Shown here piece by piece: positions 36,407 through 47,300 of a stretch of DNA of 64,000 nt (position 1 is its first letter; every line of letters starts with the position of its first letter). Under the pieces are notes generated by a model. It ran no database searches. It saw only the letters and a list, made by a program, of their open reading frames with translations, and was not told where the DNA came from. The DNA comes from Pseudalgibacter ostreae (lineage in GTDB: Bacteria; Bacteroidota; Bacteroidia; Flavobacteriales; Flavobacteriaceae). The stretch is taken from contig NZ_JBHMFC010000034.1 in NCBI RefSeq assembly GCF_042427585.1, positions 1-64,000 on the forward strand, written 5' to 3'. Both the position numbers and the translations under genes were made by a program.

Positions 36407-39400
36407 TTATAATTTAATTCTTTTTTGCAAAGGAATATCCACACCCATTCCGTCTTTACAGAACACTTGAACTACCGTTTGTCCTCGATCCTGTTTAATA
36501 GACAATATGCTTTCTACAAAGCCTGCGGCATACCATTCCTCTTTTAATGTTATTGTAACCACACTCCCTTCGCTAGCCCCATGGGTAATATCATCTGGCA
36601 TTCTTGACATGTTATGATTCCATTTCTTCAATTTTAAATCAGGATCTGCAATAGACAATACAGCCCTTTCTTTATCTTTTTTAAACATGGCCAAAATCGG
36701 GGTATCTGTCTTAACAAGATGTCCTTTGTCTATTTTACTGTTTATATTAAAAATAGCATATGCTTCTATCCCTGTTAAGGAATGATAAATACTGTGCAGA
36801 TCTTTGCTTTTCTGCCAAACCTTATAGCTTTTGGAAGCTACCAATTTCTCTGCTTCCGCTGTCGTTGTATTTAATAAGATTTGATATTCATAAGCGCCAT
36901 TTTTTGGCGATTTACCATGGTCTAGATAAGCTTTTACATGAGCTTTATTGGTAGACACATAATCTTTTTTAACTTTCATTAAAGATTTTTGTGGCCCTTG
37001 TTCTAATACCGTTTTTCCCTTTTCTCTTATAATATATTGTAATCCATTATGATCTGTAAAATACCCTTCTGTATTTTCCTTTTTTAAAGATTGGCTCTTG
37101 CCTATGGGTTTACCATTATACAGGCTTGGTTTTGCACTATCATACTTATACTGGAACAACGTGGTTATGGTTTTGTAACGAGCATCCGCGTTTTCGATAT
37201 CAGATCCTAAACAGATGATTTCATTTCCAATAAAAAAGTACGATTTCGTAGCTCTAAAAGAATCATCAAATAATGACTTATCCGAATCTGGAGTAACATC
37301 ATCACGTAATTTCATGGCATACATTCCATTTTCACCCTGCGTTAAACCACTTGCAAAAGTAGTTTCAGAGAAGCTTCTATGGTAGCCTTCTATGTACTTT
37401 TCTGTGCTTGCATTATCATGGAACACTTTGTTTATTGGCAAAGCTTTTGTTGTGGCACCTGGCATATACGCCCAATGAAAGCCATCATTGACATCGATAC
37501 CCGCACCAACAAAACCATTTTCCGGGTTGTTTTGGGCTGCTATTAAAGTACCAAAACTTAAGTAGCGCCCCATACTATTTTCACCTTTACTTGCTCCAGT
37601 TTCAAAATCCCAAATATATTTATTGTACCCTTTTACAGTGGCATAGGCATCCTCTTTTCTATGTACCAATAAACTAGAATAAGGCATGGATATATTCAAG
37701 TTGCTTGGTTTATTATAGTCTTTTTTTAAACTATTATGCAGATTAACCATAAGGTCTAACATGCCAAAGGTTCCAGAATATGTTAATGCAGGAGTTAAAA
37801 TAGATACCATCTCTTTTGGATCACTAATTTGATAATGATAGTTATAGCGTTTTGCAAACTCTAAATCATCTACACTCCCATTTTTCATGCTCATAACAGC
37901 AAAAGCAGGGAGCAGGTTAGCACCAATGGCTTGATTTTTATCAGGGAAACGTCCTCCTACACCGTAATGAATATCGTTTCCAAACGCAATATCAGATTGG
38001 CGCATTAAAGCTCCTTTTAATATTTTAGATGATTTTTCAGACAAGCTATAAGGGGTGTCTTCCAAAAGCCAATATACCAACGCCATTGTATTTAAAGCAT
38101 GTATGCCATACGAGTTTAAATAAGTACCTCTATGGTGATAAAGAGAGAAATCTGGTTTTATAGTATCTGAATATCCTGGAGCAAAATCTATAACGTGATT
38201 CATGTACTCAGAAAAACGCTTTAAAAACAAGTCTTTTTTAGCACCATTTTCCATAAGAAGCACTGCTATTAATTTCACCAAAGCGGCACCTCTTACCTTA
38301 TCTGTATTTTCACCCCTAGTAAAATCTAAGTCTATAATGCTCCCTATACGACTATGCCAAGCAAGCATATCCACTCGATTCTTTAATTTATTTTGCTTTT
38401 CAAGATCGTCTCGTATTAAAAAAACAGCTTGTGCCATGGGGTTTAACCTAATAATATGATCTACCGTTCCCATCGCACTCCCTGCGGCCCAGCCTTGATC
38501 TTCAAAATAATCCAACAAAGTGATTAGTTTTTCTTGAGAATCTAAGTTATTATTCATCCTAAAATCCATAGCCAAAGGAAACATCGTCGACTGGCTAACA
38601 GCCTGAAACACCATACCTTCTTTTGCAATATGCTCATCTCTTGTGGCAAACAGGGGTACACCCGTAATACTATTACTATCCATTTTTAAATTAAGCGTTT
38701 CATAAAACATTTTACTACTCTTAATTTGGGAAGCCACTCTTTTTTCAATGCCAGAATTGCGTTGTTTCCAATGATCTGATTGATCGCCCAAGATTAGAAA
38801 TTCTAATTTATCTGAAATAATTTTAGAATACTTAGTGACTTCTTTATCGTTTTTATCTGAAGGTGATGCCGTATTAAAATCTACGTTTAAATAATCTTGA
38901 TAAGGTTTCAGTATTTTGTATGAATCTGACCTATTATCTGTTTTACTGTTAACAAAATGCAAATCTGAATGCCGCTTTTTTGAGATAAAACTTAAAAGTG
39001 AAAAACGATCGATAAAAAGTTTTCCTGGTTCCATAACCTCCTTTGAAGGAAACGAAACAAAACTTTTCATGATGTTCTCGCCTTTATAATCAGGAACCTT
39101 GGCATCTTCTTCAAAACATACCCAAACGGCACGCCAACCTTTAAAATCTAAATTCACCTCAAATTTATATTTGGGATTCGTTTTAGCAGTATCTACATCA
39201 CTTCCGACTTGAAATACCATGTTACCCTGTTGTGGTACCTCCTGATAGATCCACATTTTTATACCGCCATATTTAGCCTCTGGATAATAAGCTGGCTCGT
39301 AGTTTTCGGGAATACCGCCTTTATACGCTTCTGTAGCTTGGTGCAAGCCTTCCATATCGGCAACTACCAGATAGTCCTTTACACTATAATTCCATAATAA

Positions 39401-39631
39401 CGCATTTTGGCCGTCTTTAAAGTGCAATGGAGAGATTTCCATGGCCCCTTTTTCAGATTTCCAAATTTCTAAGGATGCTTTCGTTTCAAACTTAAATTGG
39501 TTAATCAAGAGGTCATCAGCAGGATTGTTTTGGTTAGAACTAAAAATAGTGTTAACGTTTTCTGGAGAAGCAAAGGCCTTAAGGCTAACTAAAATAAAAA
39601 AGAACACAAGATGGTTTATATACGATTTCAT
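36407..39631 (-). CDS. Chondroitinase ABC-type polysaccharide lyase (PL8)
   Basis: This 1074-residue protein has a signal peptide (ending LKAFAS). Residues about 40-215 match the N-terminal lyase domain of chondroitin ABC lyases (FKDGQNALLWNYSV, GGIKMWIYQE, LDFKGWRAVWVCFEED, LFIDRFSLL). The helical catalytic domain follows (about 230-610) with HHRGTYLNSYG, giving His500 and Tyr508. The latter has the same number as the catalytic Tyr of Proteus vulgaris chondroitinase ABC I. Super-sandwich domains fill the rest. It should cleave hexosamine-uronate linkages of chondroitin/dermatan-like chains by beta-elimination, probably in the periplasm since there is no lipobox or sorting domain. Its products fit the GH88 encoded just upstream. 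Confidence 0.85.
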   Translation of the reverse strand: MKSYINHLVFFFILVSLKAFASPENVNTIFSSNQNNPADDLLINQFKFETKASLEIWKSEKGAMEISPLHFKDGQNALLWNYSVKDYLVVADMEGLHQATEAYKGGIPENYEPAYYPEAKYGGIKMWIYQEVPQQGNMVFQVGSDVDTAKTNPKYKFEVNLDFKGWRAVWVCFEEDAKVPDYKGENIMKSFVSFPSKEVMEPGKLFIDRFSLLSFISKKRHSDLHFVNSKTDNRSDSYKILKPYQDYLNVDFNTASPSDKNDKEVTKYSKIISDKLEFLILGDQSDHWKQRNSGIEKRVASQIKSSKMFYETLNLKMDSNSITGVPLFATRDEHIAKEGMVFQAVSQSTMFPLAMDFRMNNNLDSQEKLITLLDYFEDQGWAAGSAMGTVDHIIRLNPMAQAVFLIRDDLEKQNKLKNRVDMLAWHSRIGSIIDLDFTRGENTDKVRGAALVKLIAVLLMENGAKKDLFLKRFSEYMNHVIDFAPGYSDTIKPDFSLYHHRGTYLNSYGIHALNTMALVYWLLEDTPYSLSEKSSKILKGALMRQSDIAFGNDIHYGVGGRFPDKNQAIGANLLPAFAVMSMKNGSVDDLEFAKRYNYHYQISDPKEMVSILTPALTYSGTFGMLDLMVNLHNSLKKDYNKPSNLNISMPYSSLLVHRKEDAYATVKGYNKYIWDFETGASKGENSMGRYLSFGTLIAAQNNPENGFVGAGIDVNDGFHWAYMPGATTKALPINKVFHDNASTEKYIEGYHRSFSETTFASGLTQGENGMYAMKLRDDVTPDSDKSLFDDSFRATKSYFFIGNEIICLGSDIENADARYKTITTLFQYKYDSAKPSLYNGKPIGKSQSLKKENTEGYFTDHNGLQYIIREKGKTVLEQGPQKSLMKVKKDYVSTNKAHVKAYLDHGKSPKNGAYEYQILLNTTTAEAEKLVASKSYKVWQKSKDLHSIYHSLTGIEAYAIFNINSKIDKGHLVKTDTPILAMFKKDKERAVLSIADPDLKLKKWNHNMSRMPDDITHGASEGSVVTITLKEEWYAAGFVESILSIKQDRGQTVVQVFCKDGMGVDIPLQKRIKL

Positions 39632-39784
39632 AACACTAAATAATTTTGTTGACTTTAGTTTTTTTATTTCTATCCGTAACTTTATTCTATATCAAAGCTT
39701 TAATCATAATATTATTATAAAACAGCTTCATAAAACAGACGGTTATAGATGCTGTTTTTTATGTGAGATTCGTTTTCTTTAGAA

Positions 39785-41041
39785 CTAAGCTTTAAACTTA
39801 TTTTTAATATGACTATAGCGTGTCAACGCTTCTAAAAAATAATAGTCGGCATAACTTAGTGTGCCATCCAGTTCAGAGTTTTTCAAAAAATTCCCAGTGG
39901 CATGCTTTATTAAGTAATTACCATTAGTTCCGGGCTCTGCAAAATATTCTGGTGATGAAAGACTTTTCAGTATCTTTTCGGCCATCTTAAAATATTTAAG
40001 CCCATTAACTTTTGAAAGCGTAGAAAGCTCTACAAATGCCGAGGCCATAATCGCTGCCGCTGAAGCATCCCTTAAGGTAGGAACTTCAGGAGCATTATAA
40101 TCCCAATATGGCACCATATCTTCAGGCATATTAGGATGATTTATAATAAAATTTGCAATACGCTCTGCATGCTGTAAATATTTTACATCACCCGTTTCTC
40201 TATAGGTCATCGCAAAACCATACAAGCCCCAACTTTGTCCGCGGCTCCAAGCGGCCGTTTCTGGATCATTATTGCCATTGTTCCAATCTCGTTTTCTAAA
40301 ATCACCTGTTATGGTGTCAAAATCTATTACATGAGAACAGCTAAAATCTTCTCTATACTGATATTTTAAAGTGGTATTGGCATGTTTAACGGCTATATTG
40401 TAAAATGTGTCGTCTCCCGTAAGTTTAGTAGCCGCAAAAAGCAACTCTAAGTTTATCATGTTATCAATAATAACAGGGAATTGCCAATCTCTTCCTAAAT
40501 TCGGTTCCCAAGACATAATGGCTCCTATTTTTGGATCATAGCGTGTAATGGCAGATTTTGCTGCTTGAATGATGACGTCTCTATATTCTGGAGCTTTCGT
40601 TAATTTATACCCTTCACCATAGCTACAATAGATTCGAAATCCAATATCGTGGTCTTTTGTATTATACTTTTCATCTTCAACCAATTGTGTAGCAAATTCC
40701 GCTTTTTTAAGTAAATCTGGGTCTTTAGAATGTGCATAGGCTACCCAAAGGCTTCCTGGATAAAACCCACTGGTCCAATCTGATATTGGTTTAAGTCCCC
40801 GTTCTACGGACCTTGGTAGTTGCCCTGTTTTTTCCACAGCGGGAAACATTGCTTCAAGATGTTGAGTCGATTTTTTAAAAAGCTCATCTATAAACGCATC
40901 CGACAATGCAGGGCTTTCGGATTTAGGTTTAAATGCTTTTTTTTTCTGTTGGGAATTGGCAGAACCATATAAATAAAGCGAACTAATAAGGGCAGCCAAA
41001 ACTATAATAGAAATCCCAATAACAACTTTTTTTATTTCCAT
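39785..41041 (-). CDS. GH88 unsaturated glucuronyl hydrolase
   Basis: This enzyme hydrolyses the 4,5-unsaturated uronic acid left by polysaccharide lyases. The protein is an (alpha/alpha)6 toroid with GH88 landmarks ISDWTSGFYPGSLWVAY, DHDIGF and FPVIIDNMINLELL. The two Asp residues in the last two motifs are 61 positions apart, exactly as Asp88 and Asp149 of the Bacillus GL1 enzyme. AAWSRGQSWGLYGFA and SYADYYFLEAL follow. I place the start at 41041 (MEIKKVVIGISI, 418 residues), which opens a signal anchor. An ATG 42 bases earlier falls inside a strong hairpin and adds an unlikely polar leader. It is located between the surface lipoprotein and the PL8 gene. Confidence 0.93.
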   Translation of the reverse strand: MEIKKVVIGISIIVLAALISSLYLYGSANSQQKKKAFKPKSESPALSDAFIDELFKKSTQHLEAMFPAVEKTGQLPRSVERGLKPISDWTSGFYPGSLWVAYAHSKDPDLLKKAEFATQLVEDEKYNTKDHDIGFRIYCSYGEGYKLTKAPEYRDVIIQAAKSAITRYDPKIGAIMSWEPNLGRDWQFPVIIDNMINLELLFAATKLTGDDTFYNIAVKHANTTLKYQYREDFSCSHVIDFDTITGDFRKRDWNNGNNDPETAAWSRGQSWGLYGFAMTYRETGDVKYLQHAERIANFIINHPNMPEDMVPYWDYNAPEVPTLRDASAAAIMASAFVELSTLSKVNGLKYFKMAEKILKSLSSPEYFAEPGTNGNYLIKHATGNFLKNSELDGTLSYADYYFLEALTRYSHIKNKFKA

Positions 41042-41069
41042 TGAAACAAGATGTGTGTTAGTGTAAAAA

Positions 41070-41099
41070 CCATACGAGAACATTACTATTCCCGTATGG
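41070..41099 (-). terminator. Intra-operon hairpin between binding proteins and enzymes
   Basis: ccatacgagaa and ttcccgtatgg form an 11-base stem with one mismatch and an 8-base loop, between the lipoprotein stop and the GH88 start. No strong T run follows, so it may act as an mRNA end-protecting or attenuating structure rather than a full stop. Confidence 0.5.
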
Positions 41100-41113
41100 C
41101 ACTTATATTTAAT

Positions 41114-42553
41114 TTATTGCAAATCTTCTACAACAACCAACCTAGGTGGAGTATTATTAACATGCTCTCTTGAAGCATAAAATAACCGCTGTCCAAGTGT
41201 ATTCCCTGTATTTAACCTTACAGAAAGTTTCCCATCGGTCTCGATTTGGACTTGTGCTGTTACATCAAACTCATGTTGTAAGCTAGAAAGTGTTGTTTCT
41301 CCAATTAAAAAATCACTGGTAAATGTCGCAATAGGGCTAGTGCCTGCCGCTGGCATCGTATTGGCCGTAATGCTCATCTCTTCCCAACTATCATCAATAA
41401 CATGGTACATAGACTGTGTTGTTATACCTCCAAAATTTGTTTCGGCATTTAACCAGTTACTTTCTCTTGTAGTGGTTAAAACTATTTTTGCTTCTATGAC
41501 TTTGGAAGGATCTATTCCTGCTAAATCGAATTTCAAATAAAACTCTCTAAAATCATCATCTTTATCTCCACCACTCATTACCAAGTCTGCTTTATCCCCG
41601 CCATTGTCATCCGATTTTCCTGAACCGTTTTTCCCTCTAGTCCATGCATCTGCTTCTGTAATGATGGTGCTTTCCTTTATAGGCAAATCGTCATCAACAA
41701 TTGTAAGTTCATACGCTGGTACTTCACCTATAAAAAATCCTTCACTTACATTACTAATGGTTAAAATAATCGATTTATTACCATCAACAACTGCATTATT
41801 AACAGGAGCGATTTCTATTTCAATCGTTTGTGCTCCCGATTGAAAATCAACCGTTTGCACTCCATTTACAGCATCTGAGTTATAATCTGTACCAGCGATT
41901 GCAGTACCACTATATATAATATCGAAAGAACCTGGCTCGACAGCCGGAGTCGTAAATTCTATAATGGCCTTATGCGCCTCTGTGGTATCTTCGGAAACCT
42001 CTCCTGCCAAAGCATTAAACCCTACAGATGGCGGAACGGGCGCATCATCTTCAATGGTTAATTTAAACTCAAAATTCAGTCTTTTCTCTTCACCACCAAC
42101 ATTTTGTTCTGTGATATACACCCCATCACCTTTTAAATTTTCTAGTGTGAAAGTTGCGTTGCGGGTTCCTGTATATTTATTATCATTTTCCACTCTCAAA
42201 TTAAGGCTGATGCTTTTTGCTCCTTTTTGAATAGTGAATGTAGTGCCTTCATTTCCATCGCTATCAGAAAAAACAACACCAGCAGCATCTCCTGAAGCTA
42301 CTGCTAAATCGACCGTAACATCTTCGTAAAGAAACTTTGAAGTATTGACCTCTATCTGAATAGCTTTATCTCCTTCTAGAACTGTAGCTTCTTTTTGTAC
42401 AAAGCCTATTGCAGCATCAGGTTCATCTTCTATTCCATAAACCGTGTCTTCATTTTCAACACAAGAATATGTAACAGACAAGAATATGACAGCTACCAGT
42501 GTTAGAAGAATTTTACTTTTTTCTTTATAAAATTTTATATTCATAATGTTCAT
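41114..42553 (-). CDS. Surface lipoprotein with Calx-beta repeats and DNRLRE/CBM96-like module
   Basis: This 479-residue lipoprotein (signal ending VTYSC) takes the SusE position of unit 2. Two Calx-beta-like repeats (about 48-165 and 175-290) show the pattern VDLAVASGDAAGVVF, TFTIQKGAKSISLNL and LTIEDD; then GTAIAGTDYN, FQSGAQTIEIEI and LTIVDDD. The last 180 residues form a DNRLRE/CBM96-like beta module (REFYLKFDLAGI, KIVLTTTRESNW, SWEEMSITANTMP, RLFYASREHVNNTPPRLVV). A role in binding the glycan at the cell surface is inferred. The lipoprotein of unit 1 uses the same kind of module with a FAS1 domain instead of Calx-beta. Confidence 0.82.
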   Translation of the reverse strand: MNIMNIKFYKEKSKILLTLVAVIFLSVTYSCVENEDTVYGIEDEPDAAIGFVQKEATVLEGDKAIQIEVNTSKFLYEDVTVDLAVASGDAAGVVFSDSDGNEGTTFTIQKGAKSISLNLRVENDNKYTGTRNATFTLENLKGDGVYITEQNVGGEEKRLNFEFKLTIEDDAPVPPSVGFNALAGEVSEDTTEAHKAIIEFTTPAVEPGSFDIIYSGTAIAGTDYNSDAVNGVQTVDFQSGAQTIEIEIAPVNNAVVDGNKSIILTISNVSEGFFIGEVPAYELTIVDDDLPIKESTIITEADAWTRGKNGSGKSDDNGGDKADLVMSGGDKDDDFREFYLKFDLAGIDPSKVIEAKIVLTTTRESNWLNAETNFGGITTQSMYHVIDDSWEEMSITANTMPAAGTSPIATFTSDFLIGETTLSSLQHEFDVTAQVQIETDGKLSVRLNTGNTLGQRLFYASREHVNNTPPRLVVVEDLQ

Positions 42554-42575
42554 AATATTTCTTTTATAGTTAGTA

Positions 42576-44342
42576 TTACCTGTAACCGTTATTAGAAGGA
42601 TCCGTTTTTAAAACATCTGGATTCTGACTTATTTCTGTAGAAAAAGGAATAGGTAACAACACATGGTGCTCTTGGATATGCAATGCCGGGAAATAATCTT
42701 TATCATCACCATAACCCGCTGCTGCCATATCGACCCCTGTTTTCTTAACAGTTTCCACGAGTATCCCCCATCTAATCAAATCTGGTTTTCTTAAGTTTTC
42801 ATTACATAATTCCCAACTTCTTTCATTTCTTATTTGTTGTCTAAAAACCTCTCCAGTAGAACCTGTAATATCTACAGAAGGTGCAGCACTATCAACCGGT
42901 AGCATTCTAGCTCTCCTTCTTACTTGATTAATGGCATCGTAGGCCGTACTTAAAGACACTCCGGCTGGTAAAACACCACCATTTTCAACCGTTTCATTAA
43001 TACCTTCTGCTAACATCAAAAGAACATCTGCATAGCGCAAAATAGGAACATTAATAACATCATAATTATGATCTGAAGACACTGAGTTTATAAGATATCT
43101 TCTAAATTTACCCACACCCCATTTCAACTTATTTCTATCTACAGGTATGAATTGATTGTCTTTATCAATCTCAAATTGGGCAATAGAATAATCCCGTCTT
43201 ATAGAATCATTTGTTTCAAAAGTGTCATAAAAGGTAGGCAGATTATAACGTCTTGGAGCCCCTCTTTTATAAATGGAGTTGGTGTGTTGTGTAACACCGT
43301 GCCAAGTTCCCAAAGTACTGGCGTCATTACGGCTGTCTCCAACATACGAGAAGTGAATTTCCCACATGCTTTCCTTCGGCTCATTTACTTTCTCTGATAA
43401 ATTTTTAAATACTTGAGGAAAAAATTGATTATAAGGTGCGCCAACAGTTAATGGATCGATAGTTGTATTTAATTGATGTTGGCCACCACTAACCACAGCC
43501 CAAGCTTGTTCTACAGCTTTCCCGTATTTTGAAACATCACGTACTGGTTCTCCTGCCCAAGTTAAATATATACGAGTAAGAATCCCTTGCGCGGCACCTT
43601 TACTAACCCTAGAAGCGCTTTTTACATTTGGAGCTTCTGGCAATAAACCTATTGCCGTGGTCATGTCTTTCTCGATTTGTTTAAAAACCTCTTCCTTAGG
43701 ACTTCTTTCCGCTTTTAAAGTTTCTAAGCTGATGTTAGACGTTAACCTTAAAGGCACATCGCCCCAATTTTTTACGAGTTGAAAATACATAAAGCCTCTT
43801 AAGAAATAAGCATCTCCTAAAACATTATTGTAAGCAGCTAGATCGGACACTTCTTTTGATGATGGGTTTGAAATGCCAGCATTGGCATCCCGTAAAACAG
43901 TGACCCGTTCTATAACTTGGTTTGCTCTATAAATACCTTTATAAAAGGCACTCCAAACTTCTCCAACCCATGCGTTGTTTTCTTGTATCTGGTAGTTGGC
44001 CAATAAATCATCATCCAGTCCTCGGTCTTGCCTCCAATAGCGTTCTTGGTCTGTTCCCGTATGAAAGTATAACAAATATCCCCTTCCATACAAGTCATCT
44101 GTAGCTAACACATCATAAATCCCGAAAAGACCCAACTCTGCTGAAGCTACATTTGTGTAAAAATTATCGCCCGTAAAAGACGAGTAAACCTCTTCCTCTA
44201 GATCACTCGCACACGACACCGATACCAAACCCATAGCTAGTATGATTAATCCTATTTTAAAGCTTAGCATACTAGGAATACCTCGACTTATATTTTTTCT
44301 TATTAAATCCATATCTATATCTTTAATTTTCATGTATAACAT
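42576..44342 (-). CDS. SusD-like surface glycan-binding lipoprotein, PUL unit 2
   Basis: This 588-residue SusD/RagB protein begins five bases after SusC 2. The real start may be one of three in-frame Met codons, of which MDLIRKNISRGIPSML leads well into the lipoprotein signal VSVSC. Core features are GLFGIYDVL, GDAYFLRGFMYFQLVKNWGDVPLRL, the long insert around WHGVTQHTNSIYKRGAPRRYNL, and the C-terminal FRQQIRNERSWELCNENLRKPDLIRWGIL and DPSNNGYR. It should present oligosaccharides to the SusC of the same unit. Its larger size suggests a longer or more complex ligand than in unit 1. Confidence 0.93.
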   Translation of the reverse strand: MLYMKIKDIDMDLIRKNISRGIPSMLSFKIGLIILAMGLVSVSCASDLEEEVYSSFTGDNFYTNVASAELGLFGIYDVLATDDLYGRGYLLYFHTGTDQERYWRQDRGLDDDLLANYQIQENNAWVGEVWSAFYKGIYRANQVIERVTVLRDANAGISNPSSKEVSDLAAYNNVLGDAYFLRGFMYFQLVKNWGDVPLRLTSNISLETLKAERSPKEEVFKQIEKDMTTAIGLLPEAPNVKSASRVSKGAAQGILTRIYLTWAGEPVRDVSKYGKAVEQAWAVVSGGQHQLNTTIDPLTVGAPYNQFFPQVFKNLSEKVNEPKESMWEIHFSYVGDSRNDASTLGTWHGVTQHTNSIYKRGAPRRYNLPTFYDTFETNDSIRRDYSIAQFEIDKDNQFIPVDRNKLKWGVGKFRRYLINSVSSDHNYDVINVPILRYADVLLMLAEGINETVENGGVLPAGVSLSTAYDAINQVRRRARMLPVDSAAPSVDITGSTGEVFRQQIRNERSWELCNENLRKPDLIRWGILVETVKKTGVDMAAAGYGDDKDYFPALHIQEHHVLLPIPFSTEISQNPDVLKTDPSNNGYR

Positions 44343-44347
44343 ATTAT

Positions 44348-47300
44348 TTAGAACGTAGCTGATAGTCCTCCAATAAAGGTTTTGCTTCGTGGGTATGCGC
44401 CAAAATCCACTCCAGAAGTAAGACCTCCACCCCTAGTGCTCACTTCTGGATCAAAGCCAGTGTAGCTTGTCCAGGTGAATAAATCTTGTCCCGTAACGTA
44501 AATTCTAAAGCGTTGCATCCCAATTTTATTAATCCATTTCTTATTAAACGTGTATCCTAGAGAAACCGTTTTAAGTCTTAGGTAAGAACCATCTTCTATA
44601 TACTGGCTTGTTAACACTTCAGAATTATCATTAATATCTCTAAAAGTTGCAGCAGCATTTTGCTCTGGCGTATTCGTATCTTTCCATCTATTTATAATTT
44701 CTGGTATAAAATTTCTATGGCTTTTTAAGTTTGAAGTCCATAAAATTCTATTGGCATTATAGATGTCATTTCCGTAAGACCATTGGAAGAACACATTCAA
44801 ATCGAACCCCTTGTAGGCAAAGTTATTTGAAAATCCTCCAAAGAACTTAGGCTCTGGGTTACCTATTACTTTCTTATCGTCATCATTAATAACACCATCT
44901 CCATTAAGATCCACATATTTTCTGTATCCTAATTTTTCATCGTTAAACGACACCTCAACAAAAGGTTTTCCATCGCCATCAAAATCCTCTGCTCTGTACA
45001 GTCCGTTATCTACAAAACCATACATCAAACCAAAGGGTTGCCCAACTTCTGTAATATAATCATTAGCAAAAGCATCCTGACTTACGTTACTAGAAGACCA
45101 AGAGGAGCTGCTGTACAAAATATCACTTTCAACCAGAGATATGGTTTTGCTTTTTGGAAAAGTCAAGTTTATATTAGAATCCCAAGTAAATGCACCCCCT
45201 TTTAAGTTTTGTGTATTTAATGCTAACTCCAAACCTTCATTTTGGATTTCTCCAATATTTCTATAAACATCTTGAAAACCAGAAGATGCAGGTGTTGGTG
45301 CTTTTAACAATAAATCTCTGGATGTTTTTCTGTACCAGTCGGCGTTTAATGTTATTCTATCGTTAAAGAACCCTAGATCCACACCAAAATTAACTTGTTC
45401 TTGAGCTTCCCACTTAATATCTGGATTGGCCAAGTTTGAAGGGGCCACCCCTGCGGTTATGCCATTATTCTCGCCATAAGTTGTTGAGTTTAGTATCGCC
45501 GAAGACACAAATGCAGGAATTCTATTATTTCCTACCTGTCCCCATTCTACTCTAAATTTACCATCGGAAAGTGGTTTAAAATCCTTTAGAAAACTTTCAT
45601 CAGAAAACCTCCAAGCCCCCCCAAATGAAGGGAACAAACCATATTTATTGTTCGCCCCAAATTTAGATGACCCATCTCTTCTTAAAGTAGCTGTAGCCAA
45701 ATATTTGCTTTTAAAACCATAGCTTATTCTGTAAAAGAGCGAGCTTAAAACGTCCGTTGGCGATTTATACGATTGTGGAAAACCAGCTTCTGTAGCCGAC
45801 CCCAAATCGTCAACGCCTAAGTTAGGCTCAGGAAAGTTACTCCCAGAAGCAATGACATAAGACTCCACTCTATTCTGGTAATCAAAACCTAACATCGCTG
45901 TTAAACTATGATCATTAAATTTGTTTCTGTACGTTAATGTAGAAGAAATTAAACTATTTGTTTGATCACTCACCCTAATTTCCCCTCTAGTATATCCATT
46001 ACGTCTCTGGAACGCACTGTTTACCTCGTCGAAATTCTCTCTTTTTCTATTTAATTGCCTAATACCTCCGGTTACCTTTAATTCTAAATTATTAACAATT
46101 TTATAACTTAGAAACCCATTAAACAGCAAATAGTTTTTCTTGTCAACTCGTTTTTGAGTTAACGAATTCACTATTGGATTGCTTATAGGCGCTCCTTCTT
46201 CCGTATCAGGATCCTCTGGAGAAAGCAATAATTCTTCATTGGTATAAAACAATCCCCCAGTTGGTCGTCCTTGAATAATGTCTTTAAGTAAATTAAACCT
46301 GGCATTACTTGATCCACCATCAGGATTTAAAATATTGGTAGACGTATGGGTTCCTGTAACTTCGGTTGTGGTATAAGACACGTTAGCACCTGCCTTTAAT
46401 TTTTTACTTATTTTTTGATCTAATTTTAACTTGATATACGTTCTATCAAACCCACTGTTTTGCAGTAAGCCATCACTACCATAACTAGATAGAGAAAGAT
46501 TGTATCTTGTATCGGCTGCACCGCCATTTATAGAAACGTTATGGCTTTGCACTTCAGTATCCCTAAACACTTCTTCTTGCCAATCAATACCCTTAATACT
46601 GTTTCCGTCTGCGTTTAAATATAGATTACTTGGACCATATTGATTAGCGGCCTGAACAGGATCTACATCGTATCTCAAATTAACAAACTCATAAGGCGAA
46701 AGCACGTCTATTCTATTGCTTATTTCATTAAAGCCATAAAAAGCATTGTACGACACCTCGGTCTTCCCTCTTACACCATCTCTACTGGTAATCAAGATTA
46801 CACCATTTCCTCCTCGTGCTCCATATATCGCAACGGCAGAAGGCCCTTTAAGCACTTCCATGGAAGCTATATCCGCTTGATCTAACGACGAGACATCAAA
46901 ATCTTCAATTGGAAATCCGTCTATTACATATAAAGGCGAACTGGATTGGGTAAGCGAACCCGTACCCCTAATTTTAATATTAGACCCTGAACCTGGTCTT
47001 CCTTGGCTTGAGGTTGCTTGAACCCCAGCGATTCTACCAGCCATAGCTTGATCCAGTGATGCTACAGGAGCCCTATTAACATCTCCAACATCTAGGGAAC
47101 TTACCGATCCTGTAAGGTCTTTTCGTTTCACTTCTCCATAGCCAATAACAACCACTTCATTTAACTGGCTAGCATCTGCCAAAAGCTGCACATTGATAAT
47201 ACTTTTATCCCCTATTTTTATTTCTTTGGTCGCATATCCCAGATAACTTATTACCAATGTTTTTTTACCACCAAAATTAAGGGTGTATTTTCCGTCGAAA

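Noticed and set aside
39719..39758. A stem-loop (aaaacagc/gctgtttt) between GH88 and the chondroitinase gene.
   Set aside because: The stem is only 8 weak base pairs with a 24-base loop. It is too poor to call a terminator.
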